DNA of 64,000 nucleotides from Marinobacter confluentis (GTDB lineage: Bacteria; Pseudomonadota; Gammaproteobacteria; Pseudomonadales; Oleiphilaceae): positions 124,001 to 188,000 of the forward strand of contig NZ_SRPF01000001.1 of the NCBI RefSeq assembly GCF_004785685.1, read 5' to 3'. The notes under the pieces are model-generated. The model was not told the origin of the DNA. It was given only the letters and a program-made list of their open reading frames with translations, and ran no database searches. Positions 34,032 to 45,148 of the stretch are shown here, one piece after another. The translations under genes were made by a program, and so were the position numbers. The stretch's first letter is position 1. Each line of letters begins with the position of its first letter.

Positions 34032-36021
34032 ATGCTTCTGCGCTATCCGCAACGGGCTCGTCTTTGGCCCAACTGCCGAACGCCAATTCCGAAACCCGCT
34101 CGATTTCATCTTCAGGCACGGCATTCACGTCGCCCAGTTCCAGTTTGTCGTAGTGGAATGCGTAGAGTCGCGATGCGAATTCGGCGATGGGCAGGGAAGC
34201 CTCTCCGCGAATTTCGCCATGGCCACGGGTTGAGCAGTTGATGCCCTGACCCCAGTCCTGGCCGCTGTCGTTGTTGGGGTTGAAAAAATACACCCGCATG
34301 TCGTTTTGCGGGCTCAGGCAGACCCTGCGGATAACGATGGCATGACGGCCGACAAAGCGCGCAGCGCTGTCGGTGACCGCGATGCCGGCAGGCTGGGGGT
34401 GAATCAGCGGCATATTGTCGTTGTAGAACGGATGGTAGCTGGCATAGAAGTAGCGGATAAAACCGTTGTAATCGGTAATCTCGCCGGTGGTAACGTCGCT
34501 GACCACCCGGAAGCCGTGGTTGACCCACCAGCCGTAAAACTCCGGGTTGATCCAGCGGTGTGCATCGTCTTCCCGATCACTACAGCGGCGCCACATTTCG
34601 CCGTAAATACGGTCCAGGTGCGGGATTAGCAGCAGGGAAACCGGGTCCACGTCCATCGGAATCTCGGTGACCAGCCCGTCCTCCAGATCTTTTGACGATA
34701 CCTCATCGCCTTCAAAGCGCATCAGGATTTCGTTATCCCGGGCGGCCCAGGCCAGTAGCTGCAGCAGGTAGTCCGCTTCGTGGTCGGCCCAGAGGCTCAG
34801 GCCGATGGCAGACTGGCAGCTGGGGTTGTTGCCCTGGCCCACGCCCAGTGGCTGGCCAAGCAGGTTCAGCACCCCGGCCAGCAGGAAGACACGGGGGCGA
34901 TGGGCATCCCCGAACACGCTACGTATCATTTCCCGGTTTTCGTCAGATACCCTGAGTTCAATCTGCCGCCATAGCGCCTGAGCAACCGCGGGCGTAAACA
35001 GCGAGCCCCGTTCCAGCATCATCGCCAGGCCATAGACCGCCTGGCAGGTCTCAGGAAAGATGGCTTCGTCAATCAGTGTCTTGACCAGCTCGGTGTAGCA
35101 CAACAGGTCATCCTGACCGGTCATCGTCAGGCCCAGTGCTGCCGACAGCAGGTCGTCTTTTTCTGTGGCGCGCAGGAACCTTATCAGTACCGCGTGATAG
35201 GGCGATGCCAGACCGGTGTCGTGCATACTGTCTGCCAGCCGCGCGGCCTCTACGGCCAGGGACAAATCGTCCATCTTTTCAAGACGCTCGAGATAGACAG
35301 TGGTGCCCGGGTCTTCCTGGCTTCCCGGCGTTGGCGCATAGAGTGCGCGTACCAGTCTGGTGGCATTTTCGTTGTCCGAGGTTTTCAGTGTCGGATCATA
35401 AAGGCAGGTTGCGATCTGCCCGATCATTTCGCGGATGCTGTCGACCTGGATCGGGCGTTGTTCCAGCAGGCGCCAGACTTCGTCGACGAGGCTGTCCAGA
35501 AGGTTGGCATAACCGAGATGGTTCACCAGATACTGGTAAAGCGACTGAACAATTACCCCAAGCTGTTTTGGTCGCTCGCGGTCAGCCTCTGAAAGGCTGC
35601 CTGAAAGCAGGTCCAGGTTCAGGGCCATCACCTGGGTCAGAAAATGGGATGCCTGCTCCGCAGAAATGCCGGGGTGAAAGTAATCGCCGCGAATGACCGC
35701 CAGCATTCGCAATTCACTGATTGCCTCGACAATGGTAGTGACAGCACCGGCCGATCTCAGTGACTGCCGGGCGAGAACCGGCTTGAGCAGCGCTGGCTGC
35801 GCCCAGTCGCTGGTGCCAAAAATGCCGGCGGCTTCCAGGGTGGGTATGCGCCGGTAGAGCACATCAAAGCCGCCGGGCATGATCATCAGCTGCCGCGCCC
35901 GCTCTAACAGCCCCATGCTTGAGGCCGTGTTGTCCGAGCGCCGGGCGCGGGCAAATTCAGAGATGGCGATGTCGAACTGAATTGACGTATTGGCCAAAGC
36001 AGGATCAGAAGATAGGCTCAA
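34030..36021 (-). CDS. Protein of unknown function with cysteine-hydrolase-like C-terminal half
   Basis: A 663-residue protein I do not recognise as a named family. The start is a TTG at 36021 with AAGGA upstream; the first in-frame ATG would remove 35 residues. No signal peptide or membrane helix is seen. The N-terminal half is all-helical, with leucine-rich repeats of about 35 residues resembling a solenoid. The C-terminal part has three spaced elements that look like a papain or transglutaminase-type triad: Cys in GNNPSCQSAIGLSLW, His in GRHAIVIRRV, and Asn/Asp in YFFNPNNDSGQDWG. This is an inference from motif shape only. The gene is alone between a convergent nucleotidase and katG, with ordinary composition. 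Confidence 0.75.
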   Translation of the reverse strand: MSLSSDPALANTSIQFDIAISEFARARRSDNTASSMGLLERARQLMIMPGGFDVLYRRIPTLEAAGIFGTSDWAQPALLKPVLARQSLRSAGAVTTIVEAISELRMLAVIRGDYFHPGISAEQASHFLTQVMALNLDLLSGSLSEADRERPKQLGVIVQSLYQYLVNHLGYANLLDSLVDEVWRLLEQRPIQVDSIREMIGQIATCLYDPTLKTSDNENATRLVRALYAPTPGSQEDPGTTVYLERLEKMDDLSLAVEAARLADSMHDTGLASPYHAVLIRFLRATEKDDLLSAALGLTMTGQDDLLCYTELVKTLIDEAIFPETCQAVYGLAMMLERGSLFTPAVAQALWRQIELRVSDENREMIRSVFGDAHRPRVFLLAGVLNLLGQPLGVGQGNNPSCQSAIGLSLWADHEADYLLQLLAWAARDNEILMRFEGDEVSSKDLEDGLVTEIPMDVDPVSLLLIPHLDRIYGEMWRRCSDREDDAHRWINPEFYGWWVNHGFRVVSDVTTGEITDYNGFIRYFYASYHPFYNDNMPLIHPQPAGIAVTDSAARFVGRHAIVIRRVCLSPQNDMRVYFFNPNNDSGQDWGQGINCSTRGHGEIRGEASLPIAEFASRLYAFHYDKLELGDVNAVPEDEIERVSELAFGSWAKDEPVADSAEA

Positions 36022-36096
36022 GCGGGTAAATCCTTGTTGGTTCGTTCAATACACAGGGTCAGGATAGCGATAATATAACTCAAGGCAAACGGGCAT

Positions 36097-36129
36097 AAAA
36101 AAAGCGCGGCCGTTTCCGACCGCGCTTTT
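36097..36129 (-). terminator. Terminator of katG
   Basis: On the minus strand AAAAGCGCGG, a loop and CCGCGCTTTTTTT. It lies 17 nt after the katG stop. Confidence 0.88.
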
Positions 36130-36145
36130 CATCTACCGGGTGTGA

Positions 36146-38359
<2,214 letters not shown>

Positions 38360-38425
38360 TCATCTCAGACTTAACTTCTTGATTCAGGAAGCCTGAACTG
38401 AGCCAGACTGCCTTGAGATATTTCC

Positions 38426-38454
38426 TTTATAGCAATGGTGATCGATTGAAACAA
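38426..38454 (-). promoter_or_regulatory. Sigma-70 promoter of katG
   Basis: On the minus strand the -35 is TTGTTT (38454-38449), spacer 17 nt, and the -10 is TATAAA (38431-38426). It gives a leader of about 100 nt. Confidence 0.65.
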
Positions 38455-38693
38455 TTAAGATTTAATGACTAAAGCTATAGCCTTTGTTTATGGGGCGCTA
38501 TTTCCTTCCGCAGTAGTTACGCTGCCCGGTGCTGCGACGGTTTATTTGACTATCGCTAAAAACTAGTCGCTGTTTGCAGATTTTGCCACTGGGCACCTAA
38601 TCGGTCCTTTGAGTGTCTGAATTTTTTACACACTGCTCTCGTTTGTTTTCGCGAGTTTAGCCAGGCTGCTGAAAAATATTTATTTTTTTGGAA
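38455..38693. other. Divergent spacer between katG and the PEP-CTERM gene
   Basis: Apart from the katG promoter and the sigma-54 promoter at its ends, this AT-rich stretch holds TTTTTTACACAC and the run GAAAAATATTTATTTTTTT just before the sigma-54 site, which could help DNA bending. No open frame is convincing. Binding sites for a sigma-54 activator should lie here, but I could not define a repeated palindrome. Confidence 0.5.
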
Positions 38694-38709
38694 TGGCACA
38701 GAGACTGCA
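38694..38709 (+). promoter_or_regulatory. Sigma-54 promoter of the PEP-CTERM gene
   Basis: TGGCACAGAGACTGCA: the GG (38695-38696) and GC (38707-38708) elements are exactly 10 nt apart. It lies about 60 nt before the ATG. Confidence 0.8.
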
Positions 38710-38767
38710 TTGTGAGTAGTCCAACCTGCCCGCTAATGATTCGGGTTGCATCGAGGAGAGAACAACT

Positions 38768-39517
38768 ATGAAAAAACTGATTCTGGCCGCAGGCGTTGCT
38801 TCGCTGGTCGCGGCTTCGCCGGCGTTTGGTGGCCTGACGCTATCCGGAACCATTTTTGATAAAACAATATCCGAGCCTGATTTTCAGGACGGAATCAGTG
38901 GCCTGCAGACGGGGATGGTAGAAACCACACTCGGTGCTGATGGGAATCCCGTTTACATCACCGGAAGTGGAGGTGAGGTTGACAGCCAGACAACATTCAA
39001 TAACTGGTGGAAGGACACCGGCGCAGGCTCAACAGCTTTTAGCCTGACGCTTGATGAAACTTCCCCAGGTTCTGGATTGTTCGCATATAGCAGTTCCGCT
39101 TTCTTCCCGATCGACAATCAACTCGGTGGCAATGAGACAAACACGCACAATTACCACTTTACCATGAAGCTTGGCGGCACTACGTCATTCGAATCCTCTG
39201 ACGTCTTTAATTTCACTGGTGACGATGACCTTTGGGTGTTTATTAACGGCACTCTTGTGATGGATCTCGGCGGTGTTCATGCTCCTGTGAGCGCGAGCCT
39301 CACCGGCGATGATCTGGTCAAAATGGGCCTGTCCACTGGCACTGAATACAGCCTGGATATTTTTTTCGCAGAGCGCCACACCACGCAATCCAACTTCAAC
39401 ATTACCACTTCGTTCCGAGTGGATGATCGGGTTGAAGTACCAGAGCCCGGTTCACTGGCGTTGATGGGCCTTGGCCTGGCAGGTCTTCTGACCTGGCGTC
39501 GTCGCCATCACGCCTGA
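38768..39517 (+). CDS. Fibro-slime domain protein with PEP-CTERM sorting signal
   Basis: A 249-residue exported protein. The signal peptide ends near SPAFGG. The centre is a fibro-slime domain with the pattern FNFTGDDDLWVFINGTLVMDLGGVH and a later DIFFAERHTTQSNF block. The C-terminus is a complete PEP-CTERM signal: VPEPGSLALMGLGLAGLLTWRRRHH. Exosortase cleaves after this motif and links such proteins to the outer surface or matrix. No exosortase or polysaccharide gene is in the window, so the machinery must be elsewhere. GAGGAGAG precedes the ATG. A sigma-54 promoter lies upstream. Confidence 0.92.
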   Translation: MKKLILAAGVASLVAASPAFGGLTLSGTIFDKTISEPDFQDGISGLQTGMVETTLGADGNPVYITGSGGEVDSQTTFNNWWKDTGAGSTAFSLTLDETSPGSGLFAYSSSAFFPIDNQLGGNETNTHNYHFTMKLGGTTSFESSDVFNFTGDDDLWVFINGTLVMDLGGVHAPVSASLTGDDLVKMGLSTGTEYSLDIFFAERHTTQSNFNITTSFRVDDRVEVPEPGSLALMGLGLAGLLTWRRRHHA

Positions 39518-39530
39518 CAAGGCTGACACT

Positions 39531-39554
39531 AGGCCGGACCATACGGTCAGGCCT
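39531..39554. terminator. Hairpin between convergent genes
   Basis: AGGCCGGACC, loop ATAC, GGTCAGGCCT. The stem is 10 bp with one mismatch and overlaps the stop of the panE-like gene. There is no T-run, so it may be weak. Confidence 0.5.
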
Positions 39555-40563
39555 GCTTCAGGGTTTTAAGAAGAGACTCCGCGCTCCAGGGCCTGGGGTC
39601 TTTTTCCTGTTGGTGCATCAGTTCGACCAGCTTCTGGTTCACTGGTGCTTCAGTGCCCAATGATCTGGCCAGCTTGACGACCTCACCGTTGATCCAGTCT
39701 ACCTCTGTGGGACGCCCCGCCTGAAGGTCTTCCCACATGGATGATCGTGCTACGGGGTCGATGGTCAGCATCTGTTTGGCGACCCGGGTGAAGATCCAGT
39801 CGGGTGAGGCCATTAATACGGGAATCAGCCCGGTGGGCAGGCCGGTAAGCTTGACCGTTGGTATTCCGGCCTGTTTAAGAAGCTTCAGGGTCTCCCGCTG
39901 GGCCATGGCAAGCACAAGACGGTAGTCGCGCTGCGAGAGCTCTTCCAGCAGAGGCACGCCAGACAGGGCGTTGACCGGGTTATTAAGATTAAGCAGCAGC
40001 TTGGACCACATGACCGATTCTATGTCGGTGCGAAGTTCGAGGGGCAGACCCGCTTTTTCAAACCAGGGTAAAGCAGATTCCAGAACCGAGTTTTCGGCAG
40101 CCATCAGATGGCCCTCAGTTCCCTGGTGGAAGTGCCCGGGCGCCTGTTGCAGCACATTGAACGGCACCATGCCCGCGACCACGTTAGCGTCGGGCATGGC
40201 TTGCTGAAGCTCTGCGGCGTTGGAAATGCCATTCTGCAGGCTGACCACCGGTACGCCGGGTTTTACGTGGGGCGCGAGGGTTTCGCCGGCTTCGCGGGTG
40301 GCTGCGGATTTAACTGTAACCAGCACAAGGTCTGCATCGCCCGCAGGCTCTGGAGAGACCACGTAACCAGAATCACCGAGTCCATGTTCTGCACTGAAGC
40401 CCTCATAGTCGGTGATCTTGAGCGGATTATCGCGGAACACGGACTGCATCCTGGCACGCCCGATAAATGTGACACTGGCGCCTGCTGAAAGCAGCCGTCC
40501 ACCGACATAGCAGCCGATGCTGCCGGCACCGAAGATCACGACACGAATAGGGGGATTGTTCAT
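39547..40563 (-). CDS. 2-dehydropantoate 2-reductase family protein
   Basis: A 338-residue NADPH-binding protein of the ApbA/PanE family. The Rossmann motif is VVIFGAGSIGCYVGGRLLSAG near the N-terminus. The substrate-domain Lys is in MWSKLLLNLNNPVNALSG, and the C-terminal EVDWINGEVV is typical of PanE-like proteins. It may make pantoate for coenzyme A, or act on another 2-oxo acid; several paralogues are usual. I use the ATG at 40563 rather than the open frame start at 40656 because the Rossmann motif then starts 6 residues in. The gene faces an SDR gene across a spacer of 166 nt. Confidence 0.85.
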   Translation of the reverse strand: MNNPPIRVVIFGAGSIGCYVGGRLLSAGASVTFIGRARMQSVFRDNPLKITDYEGFSAEHGLGDSGYVVSPEPAGDADLVLVTVKSAATREAGETLAPHVKPGVPVVSLQNGISNAAELQQAMPDANVVAGMVPFNVLQQAPGHFHQGTEGHLMAAENSVLESALPWFEKAGLPLELRTDIESVMWSKLLLNLNNPVNALSGVPLLEELSQRDYRLVLAMAQRETLKLLKQAGIPTVKLTGLPTGLIPVLMASPDWIFTRVAKQMLTIDPVARSSMWEDLQAGRPTEVDWINGEVVKLARSLGTEAPVNQKLVELMHQQEKDPRPWSAESLLKTLKQA

Positions 40564-40729
40564 TACTGTTTTCCCGCTGAGAAGTTGATTGTACACCGCA
40601 ACTTTGAAGCCTGGCTGGTAACCATAGCAGTTCCTGCTTCCTTTCCGAATCAGCAAACATGGGGCCCTTCAATCTGAGGTACAGTCTCGTTAGAGTTAGA
40701 GCCATTATCCTTTATTCGAGAGAGGTACC

Positions 40730-41401
40730 ATGTCAGTGATAAAAACCGCCGTTATTACCGGAGCGAATCGTGGGATCGGCCTGGAACTGGCTCGCCAGTT
40801 TGCAGGCAGAGGTTACTCAGTGATTGGCGTATGTCGGGCAAGCTCGGATGAGCTGAACGCCATCGCCGCGTCAGTGATTGAGGGAATTGACGTTACCCGT
40901 GAAAGCGACATTCAATCGTTGGTCGGCCAGTTGAAAGACACAACCATCGACCTTCTTATCAACAACGCTGGCCTGCTTCAGGATGAAAAACTGGGCAGTA
41001 TCGATTTTGACTCGATCCGCGCGCAGATGGAAATCAACGCCTACGCGCCGCTAAGGGTGGTAGAAGCATTGGTGTCGAGGATTCCTGACGGTGGAAAGAT
41101 TGCCAATATCACCAGCCGGATGGGATCAATAGCAGACAACGATTCCGGCGGCCGCTATGGTTACCGCGCGTCGAAGGCGGCGCTGAACGCCTTTGGTAAA
41201 TCCCTGGCCATGGACCTGAAGCCCCGGGGAATTGCGGTGGCCCAACTTCACCCTGGCTATGTGCAAACCCGCATGGTGAACTTCGGCGGCCTGATTTCGC
41301 CAGAGGAGTCCGCCAGTGGACTGGCCGCTCGCATTGACGGTCTTAACCTGGAGAACACCGGGTCATTCTGGCACAGCAATGGGGAAGAGTTGCCCTGGTA
41401 A
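40730..41401 (+). CDS. SDR family oxidoreductase
   Basis: A 223-residue short SDR with TGANRGIGLELA (residues 9-20), NNAGLL, SRMGS as the Ser element and the catalytic YRASK. The pattern matches C-factor/sepiapterin reductase-like SDRs. The C-terminus is short, and no substrate is clear. GAGAGG precedes the ATG. It is transcribed away from the panE-like gene and ends before a strong terminator shared with the cold-shock gene. Confidence 0.87.
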   Translation: MSVIKTAVITGANRGIGLELARQFAGRGYSVIGVCRASSDELNAIAASVIEGIDVTRESDIQSLVGQLKDTTIDLLINNAGLLQDEKLGSIDFDSIRAQMEINAYAPLRVVEALVSRIPDGGKIANITSRMGSIADNDSGGRYGYRASKAALNAFGKSLAMDLKPRGIAVAQLHPGYVQTRMVNFGGLISPEESASGLAARIDGLNLENTGSFWHSNGEELPW

Positions 41402-41421
41402 AATGTAAAACCACCAGGCAC

Positions 41422-41449
41422 AAAAAAAGGCAGCCGAAGCTGCCTTTTT
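41422..41449. terminator. Bidirectional Rho-independent terminator
   Basis: AAAAAAAGGCAGC, loop CGAA, GCTGCCTTTTT. It lies between the converging SDR and csp genes. Confidence 0.92.
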
Positions 41450-41468
41450 CTTACGTGCTGACTGTTAT

Positions 41469-41675
41469 TTAAACAGCAACTACGTTTTCTGCCTGAGGAC
41501 CTTTCTGGCCTTCAGTAACGGTGAAGTCGACTTGCTGGCCTTCAGCCAGAGTCTTGAAACCGCCACCCTGAATTGCGCTGTAGTGAACGAAGACGTCCGG
41601 GCCGCTTTCGCGAGTGATGAAGCCAAAACCTTTTGCTTCGTTGAAAAACTTAACAGTACCGGTAGTTGTAGACAT
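41469..41675 (-). CDS. Cold-shock domain protein (CspA family)
   Basis: A 68-residue single-strand nucleic acid chaperone. RNP1 is KGFGFI (residues 15-20) and RNP2 is VFVHYSAI. It binds RNA and prevents secondary structure. The start is ATG 41675 with AGGA upstream. The upstream leader of about 150 nt up to the CPBP gene is AT-rich, as is usual for cold-shock mRNAs, but I could not place a cold box with confidence. Confidence 0.95.
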   Translation of the reverse strand: MSTTTGTVKFFNEAKGFGFITRESGPDVFVHYSAIQGGGFKTLAEGQQVDFTVTEGQKGPQAENVVAV

Positions 41676-41913
41676 AATATTAATCCTGAAATCGATAATT
41701 TAATGTGCAGCCAGACCATCCGAATGATGACTGATCTACGTTGTGCGGAAACAAAAAACGCGCGGGATCAAAAACAGGACAGGCAACTACCAAATTAAAA
41801 GCGGTGCGTCTTATTCGTGAAATGCTTTGCTAAATCTTTCCTACGAGAGCCACAGTACTCTTATACTCTCGGCCTTTGCAAATTTATTTTACCCACTGGC
41901 CCGGAGTGACCGA

Positions 41914-42492
41914 TTGACTGAACCCGGAAAACGCCCGCAGATATCGCCCCAGGCCGCACTGTTGTTTCAGGGGGCTATCGGTGCAGTTGGTCTGATCGCC
42001 ATTGTCCTGTTCAGCATCCCTGTTCCTGCTGCGGGCATCAGCCCGGGCGCTGCATTTGGTCTGGGGCTGGCGGGCGCCATTCTGACCTACGGCATTATCC
42101 TGCTGCTGTGCCGCTTGTTCGGTGATTCGGCCTGGCATCACCAAATGGAAAAGCTGCACCAATTTGCCTGCGACTATTCCTGGCACGTTCTGATCGCGCT
42201 GTCGGTGTTCGCCGGGGTTGGTGAGGAACTGCTGTTCCGAGGTGCTATCCAGGGCTGGATAGCGCAGCAGTTTCACCCGTTGATCGCCATTGCGGTCGCT
42301 TCAGTGTTGTTCGGGCTGGTTCACTTTCTTTCCTTCGCCTATTTTGTCATGGCGACCGGGCTGGGGCTGGTTCTGGGGGCAGTCTACGCGCTGACCGACA
42401 GCCTGTTTCTGGTGATGGTCTGGCACGGCGTGTACGATATGATTGCGTTATATAGCCTTCGGCGACATCCCCACCTGTTTGGTGTGAAATAG
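41914..42492 (+). CDS. CPBP family intramembrane metalloprotease
   Basis: A 192-residue membrane protease of the CAAX-protease/bacteriocin-processing family. The three motifs are visible: EELLFRG (EExxxR), FGLVHF (FxxxH) and HGVYD, where the usual Asn of HxxxN/B is Asp. About five to six transmembrane segments flank them. The best start is a TTG at 41914 with GGAG 7 nt upstream; no ATG lies in the first third of the frame, and the longer frame to 41827 is unlikely. It is followed 37 nt later by a small membrane protein gene. The substrate is unknown. Confidence 0.82.
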   Translation: MTEPGKRPQISPQAALLFQGAIGAVGLIAIVLFSIPVPAAGISPGAAFGLGLAGAILTYGIILLLCRLFGDSAWHHQMEKLHQFACDYSWHVLIALSVFAGVGEELLFRGAIQGWIAQQFHPLIAIAVASVLFGLVHFLSFAYFVMATGLGLVLGAVYALTDSLFLVMVWHGVYDMIALYSLRRHPHLFGVK

Positions 42493-42529
42493 CCTGCCGG
42501 GCGGCATTCACCAGAACGAGAGGCAGCTT

Positions 42530-42832
42530 GTGAGCAAAGACTTTTTCAGAACGATTTTCTGGCCCATTCTCTACTTCTTTGAGAAGGGGAGTGAAGCTGC
42601 CAGCACTGAGGGCTATCGCCCGTCCCATCGCAAAATTCTGTTCGCCGTTGGCTTTCTGTTTTTCATCCTGTCCATGGCCACGCTTTTTTTCGTGATCGTC
42701 ACGGGCACCCTCGGCGGACTTTTCCCGGTGGCCGTCTTTGCCTTTATAAGCCTGGTCTGTGCGGTGGTTGCGACCCTTGGCAGTGACGGTGCTGTGGCGA
42801 AAATCTGGGGCAACCAGTCGCCTGAAAAGTGA
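42530..42832 (+). CDS. Small membrane protein of unknown function
   Basis: A 100-residue protein with two hydrophobic segments (about 38-60 and 64-84). It starts with GTG at 42530 behind GAGGCAG. The N-terminal amphipathic segment DFFRTIFWPILYFFEKG lies before the membrane part. I do not recognise a family. It lies 37 nt after the CPBP gene in the same direction, so co-transcription is likely. Confidence 0.65.
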   Translation: MSKDFFRTIFWPILYFFEKGSEAASTEGYRPSHRKILFAVGFLFFILSMATLFFVIVTGTLGGLFPVAVFAFISLVCAVVATLGSDGAVAKIWGNQSPEK

Positions 42833-42937
42833 ATTACTGCTGTTTATTCACATAAATCAGAAAAATTGATTCGCGGAATACCCGAACCCTTTCCATACTC
42901 AGGCCACTACAAAAATAACCGTGGGTGGTGACTGATA

Positions 42938-44287
42938 ATGAGTGAGCGTAAAGAACTGCCGGGTTGGCGATGGGGCCCGTTTACCTTCCGGCTGCCGTTT
43001 TATCACACCAAGCTCTGCTGGTCTGAATTTCTCCAGGGCCTGATGGTGTCTGCCGCTACCGGCCTGGCGCTGGTGCCGATCATGACGGCTTTCTTTGGTT
43101 TCAGTTTTGAAGAAGCCATCGCGCTCTCGATGATTCACGCCTTCCTGATTGCCTCAGCCGTGATCGTGTTCGGCGAACCCTATGCCGGTGGCTGGATCAC
43201 ACCGGCGTTGCCGCTTATTCTCGCGTTCGTGATTGGCGGCTACGAGGACCCGTCCAGCCGCTTCCAGGCCATGACTGCTCTGACGCTGGTGTTCGCCAGC
43301 CTGGTGTTTATCCTGGGTATTACCGGGCTGGGTCGGAAAATGGTGATCTGGCTGCCGGATACGCTGAAAGCAGGCATTATCCTGGGCGCGTCAATCGCCG
43401 CGTTAAAACGGGTCTTTATCGACGACGCCGACAAGTTTCTTCTCGAGCAGCCCATTGCGACCACCATGGCAGTGGCGGTCTGTCTGATTTTTACCTTCTC
43501 GATTCCCATGCAGAAGCTCAAAGAGCGAAATCGCTTCTTCCTGATGCTCGGTGCGCTCGGCTTGCTGCCAGGCTTTCTGGTGGCGGCGATGATCGGCCCA
43601 CTGGTGGGTGAAGTGAACTTTGATATCGAGTGGGGCTTTATGGTGCCGCCGCTGGCGGAAGCCTTTGCCAAGGCGTCTCCTCTGGTCAATGGCTGGCCGA
43701 CGATTGAAATGCTCGCCCAGAGCATCCCCCTGGCGTTGATTGCCTACATCATTCTATTCGGTGACATCGTGACCGGTAACGAAGTGCTACGGGACGGCAT
43801 GGCTGTGCGCAAGGATGAGCACATCGACATCAACCTGAATCGCACCCATTACTCCCTGGCGATCCGTAACGCCGCCATGGCCATAGTGGCGCCCTTCTTC
43901 CCGACCCAGGGTGCAGTCTGGACCGGCGTCCACGTCATTGTGGTGCAGCGCTGGAAGCAGGGGCCAAAAGCCATGGGTAGCCTGCATAGCGGCCTGGCGT
44001 CCTATTATCTGATGGGCCTGCCGTTCATTTATTTCCTGCTTCCACTGATGACCGGGCTAAAGCCCCTGCTGGGTATCGCACTGTCGCTGACGCTGGTGCT
44101 GACGGGCTTCGCCTGCGCTTACATCGCGATGTCCATTCCCAAAAGCAATGCCTCACGGGGTACGGTCGTCCTGATTGGCGCAGCGCTGGCGTTTTTCGAA
44201 CCCTGGATCGGGCTGTTAATTGGTGTGGTGGCAACGCTGACCATGGTCGGCTGGGACCGCAACGCCGATCCCATTCCACATGATTAG
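42938..44287 (+). CDS. Multi-pass transporter (DUF3360 / NCS2-like)
   Basis: A 449-residue inner-membrane protein with about 12 to 14 hydrophobic segments. The pattern (FGFSFEEAIALSMIHAFLIASAVIVFGEPYAGGWITPALPL; FPTQGAVWTGVHVIVVQRW; LFGDIVTGNEVLRDG) is like DUF3360 permeases related to the nucleobase/ascorbate and SulP fold. The substrate is unknown. GGTGGTGA precedes the ATG. It stands alone, followed by a GC-rich hairpin at 44311. Confidence 0.78.
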   Translation: MSERKELPGWRWGPFTFRLPFYHTKLCWSEFLQGLMVSAATGLALVPIMTAFFGFSFEEAIALSMIHAFLIASAVIVFGEPYAGGWITPALPLILAFVIGGYEDPSSRFQAMTALTLVFASLVFILGITGLGRKMVIWLPDTLKAGIILGASIAALKRVFIDDADKFLLEQPIATTMAVAVCLIFTFSIPMQKLKERNRFFLMLGALGLLPGFLVAAMIGPLVGEVNFDIEWGFMVPPLAEAFAKASPLVNGWPTIEMLAQSIPLALIAYIILFGDIVTGNEVLRDGMAVRKDEHIDINLNRTHYSLAIRNAAMAIVAPFFPTQGAVWTGVHVIVVQRWKQGPKAMGSLHSGLASYYLMGLPFIYFLLPLMTGLKPLLGIALSLTLVLTGFACAYIAMSIPKSNASRGTVVLIGAALAFFEPWIGLLIGVVATLTMVGWDRNADPIPHD

Positions 44288-44310
44288 AGTTTAGGTCCGG
44301 CAGATCATAA

Positions 44311-44334
44311 CGCCCTGCCGCTACTGGCAGGGCG
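44311..44334 (+). terminator. GC-rich hairpin after the transporter gene
   Basis: CGCCCTGCC, loop GCTACT, GGCAGGGCG. A strong 9-bp stem with no T-run; possible terminator. Confidence 0.6.
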
Positions 44335-44400
44335 TGGTTCAAGTCTATAAAGTGAAGGTTCAGGCTTTTATGACGGACCATCAAACGGATCAATCTCAGT

Positions 44401-44814
44401 ATGTTGCGAATTTCCGACTCGGTGACCCTGGGTGACTGGGAAATAGAGCTCTCGCAGATTCGGGCGCAGGGAGCGGGCGGGCAGAACGTGAACAAGGTCG
44501 CGTCTGCCATCCACCTGCGTTTCGACATCCAGACCTCGAGCCTGCCCCCCTTCTACAAAGAGCGGCTGATGAAACTGTCCGACCAGCGGATCAGCAAAGA
44601 GGGCGTGATCGTGATCAAGGCGCAGAAATACCGGACTCAGGAGCTGAACCGAGAGGATGCCCTGGAACGCCTGAAGGAACTGATACTGAGTGCCACCCGC
44701 CTGCAGAAAGCCCGCCGACCGACCCGCCCGACCAAGGGCTCCCAGCGCCGCAGGGTGGATCACAAGACCCAGAAGGGGAAGACCAAGGCCCTGCGGGGTA
44801 AGGTCAAAGTCTGA
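44401..44814 (+). CDS. arfB: Alternative ribosome-rescue factor ArfB (peptidyl-tRNA hydrolase)
   Basis: A 137-residue release-factor-like protein. The catalytic GGQ is in [19 protein letters not shown] and the basic C-terminal tail ([35 protein letters not shown]) enters the empty mRNA channel of stalled ribosomes. It frees ribosomes stuck on broken mRNA. Length is normal (E. coli ArfB 140). The ribosome site before the ATG at 44401 is weak. A DUF2007 gene follows 16 nt later. Confidence 0.93.
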   Translation: MLRISDSVTLGDWEIELSQIRAQGAGGQNVNKVASAIHLRFDIQTSSLPPFYKERLMKLSDQRISKEGVIVIKAQKYRTQELNREDALERLKELILSATRLQKARRPTRPTKGSQRRRVDHKTQKGKTKALRGKVKV

Positions 44815-44830
44815 ATTCAGGAGTCCGGCT

Positions 44831-45148
44831 ATGCTGATTGCCTATCGTGCCCGTGATATCGCCGAAGCTCACATTGTGTCTGGCATGCTTCACGCACAGG
44901 GTATCGAAGCCCACGTTGGCGGGCATTACCTGCAGGGCGCCATGGGCGAGATCGGGGCAGCGGGATTCAGCAATGTTCATGTTGAAGATGAAGACTACCC
45001 CCGCGCGCGTGACCTGATTGCCGAATACGAGGCGAACCGGCCGGAGGAAGCCTCCAAGCCTGATTCTGGAGGACGGGTCCAGCGCTACGCGATCGGGTTC
45101 CTGGTTGCCGTTGCAGTGTTGCTGGCCGTGCTGGTAGGAGCGCTGTGA
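44831..45148 (+). CDS. DUF2007 domain protein with C-terminal membrane anchor
   Basis: A 105-residue protein. The N-terminal DUF2007 domain (about residues 1-72; YRARDIAEAHIVSGMLHAQGIEAHV) has a PII-like fold, and a single transmembrane helix ends the chain (FLVAVAVLLAVLVGAL). The function is unknown; a signalling role has been proposed for the family. ATG 44831 has AGGAG upstream; the longer open frame is a shadow of arfB. The stop overlaps the next GTG start. Confidence 0.85.
   Translation: MLIAYRARDIAEAHIVSGMLHAQGIEAHVGGHYLQGAMGEIGAAGFSNVHVEDEDYPRARDLIAEYEANRPEEASKPDSGGRVQRYAIGFLVAVAVLLAVLVGAL

Noticed and set aside
38425..38500. OxyR binding site before katG
   Set aside because: CTATAG and similar half sites occur, but the four-part ATAG/CTAT pattern with correct spacing is not matched well enough to claim.
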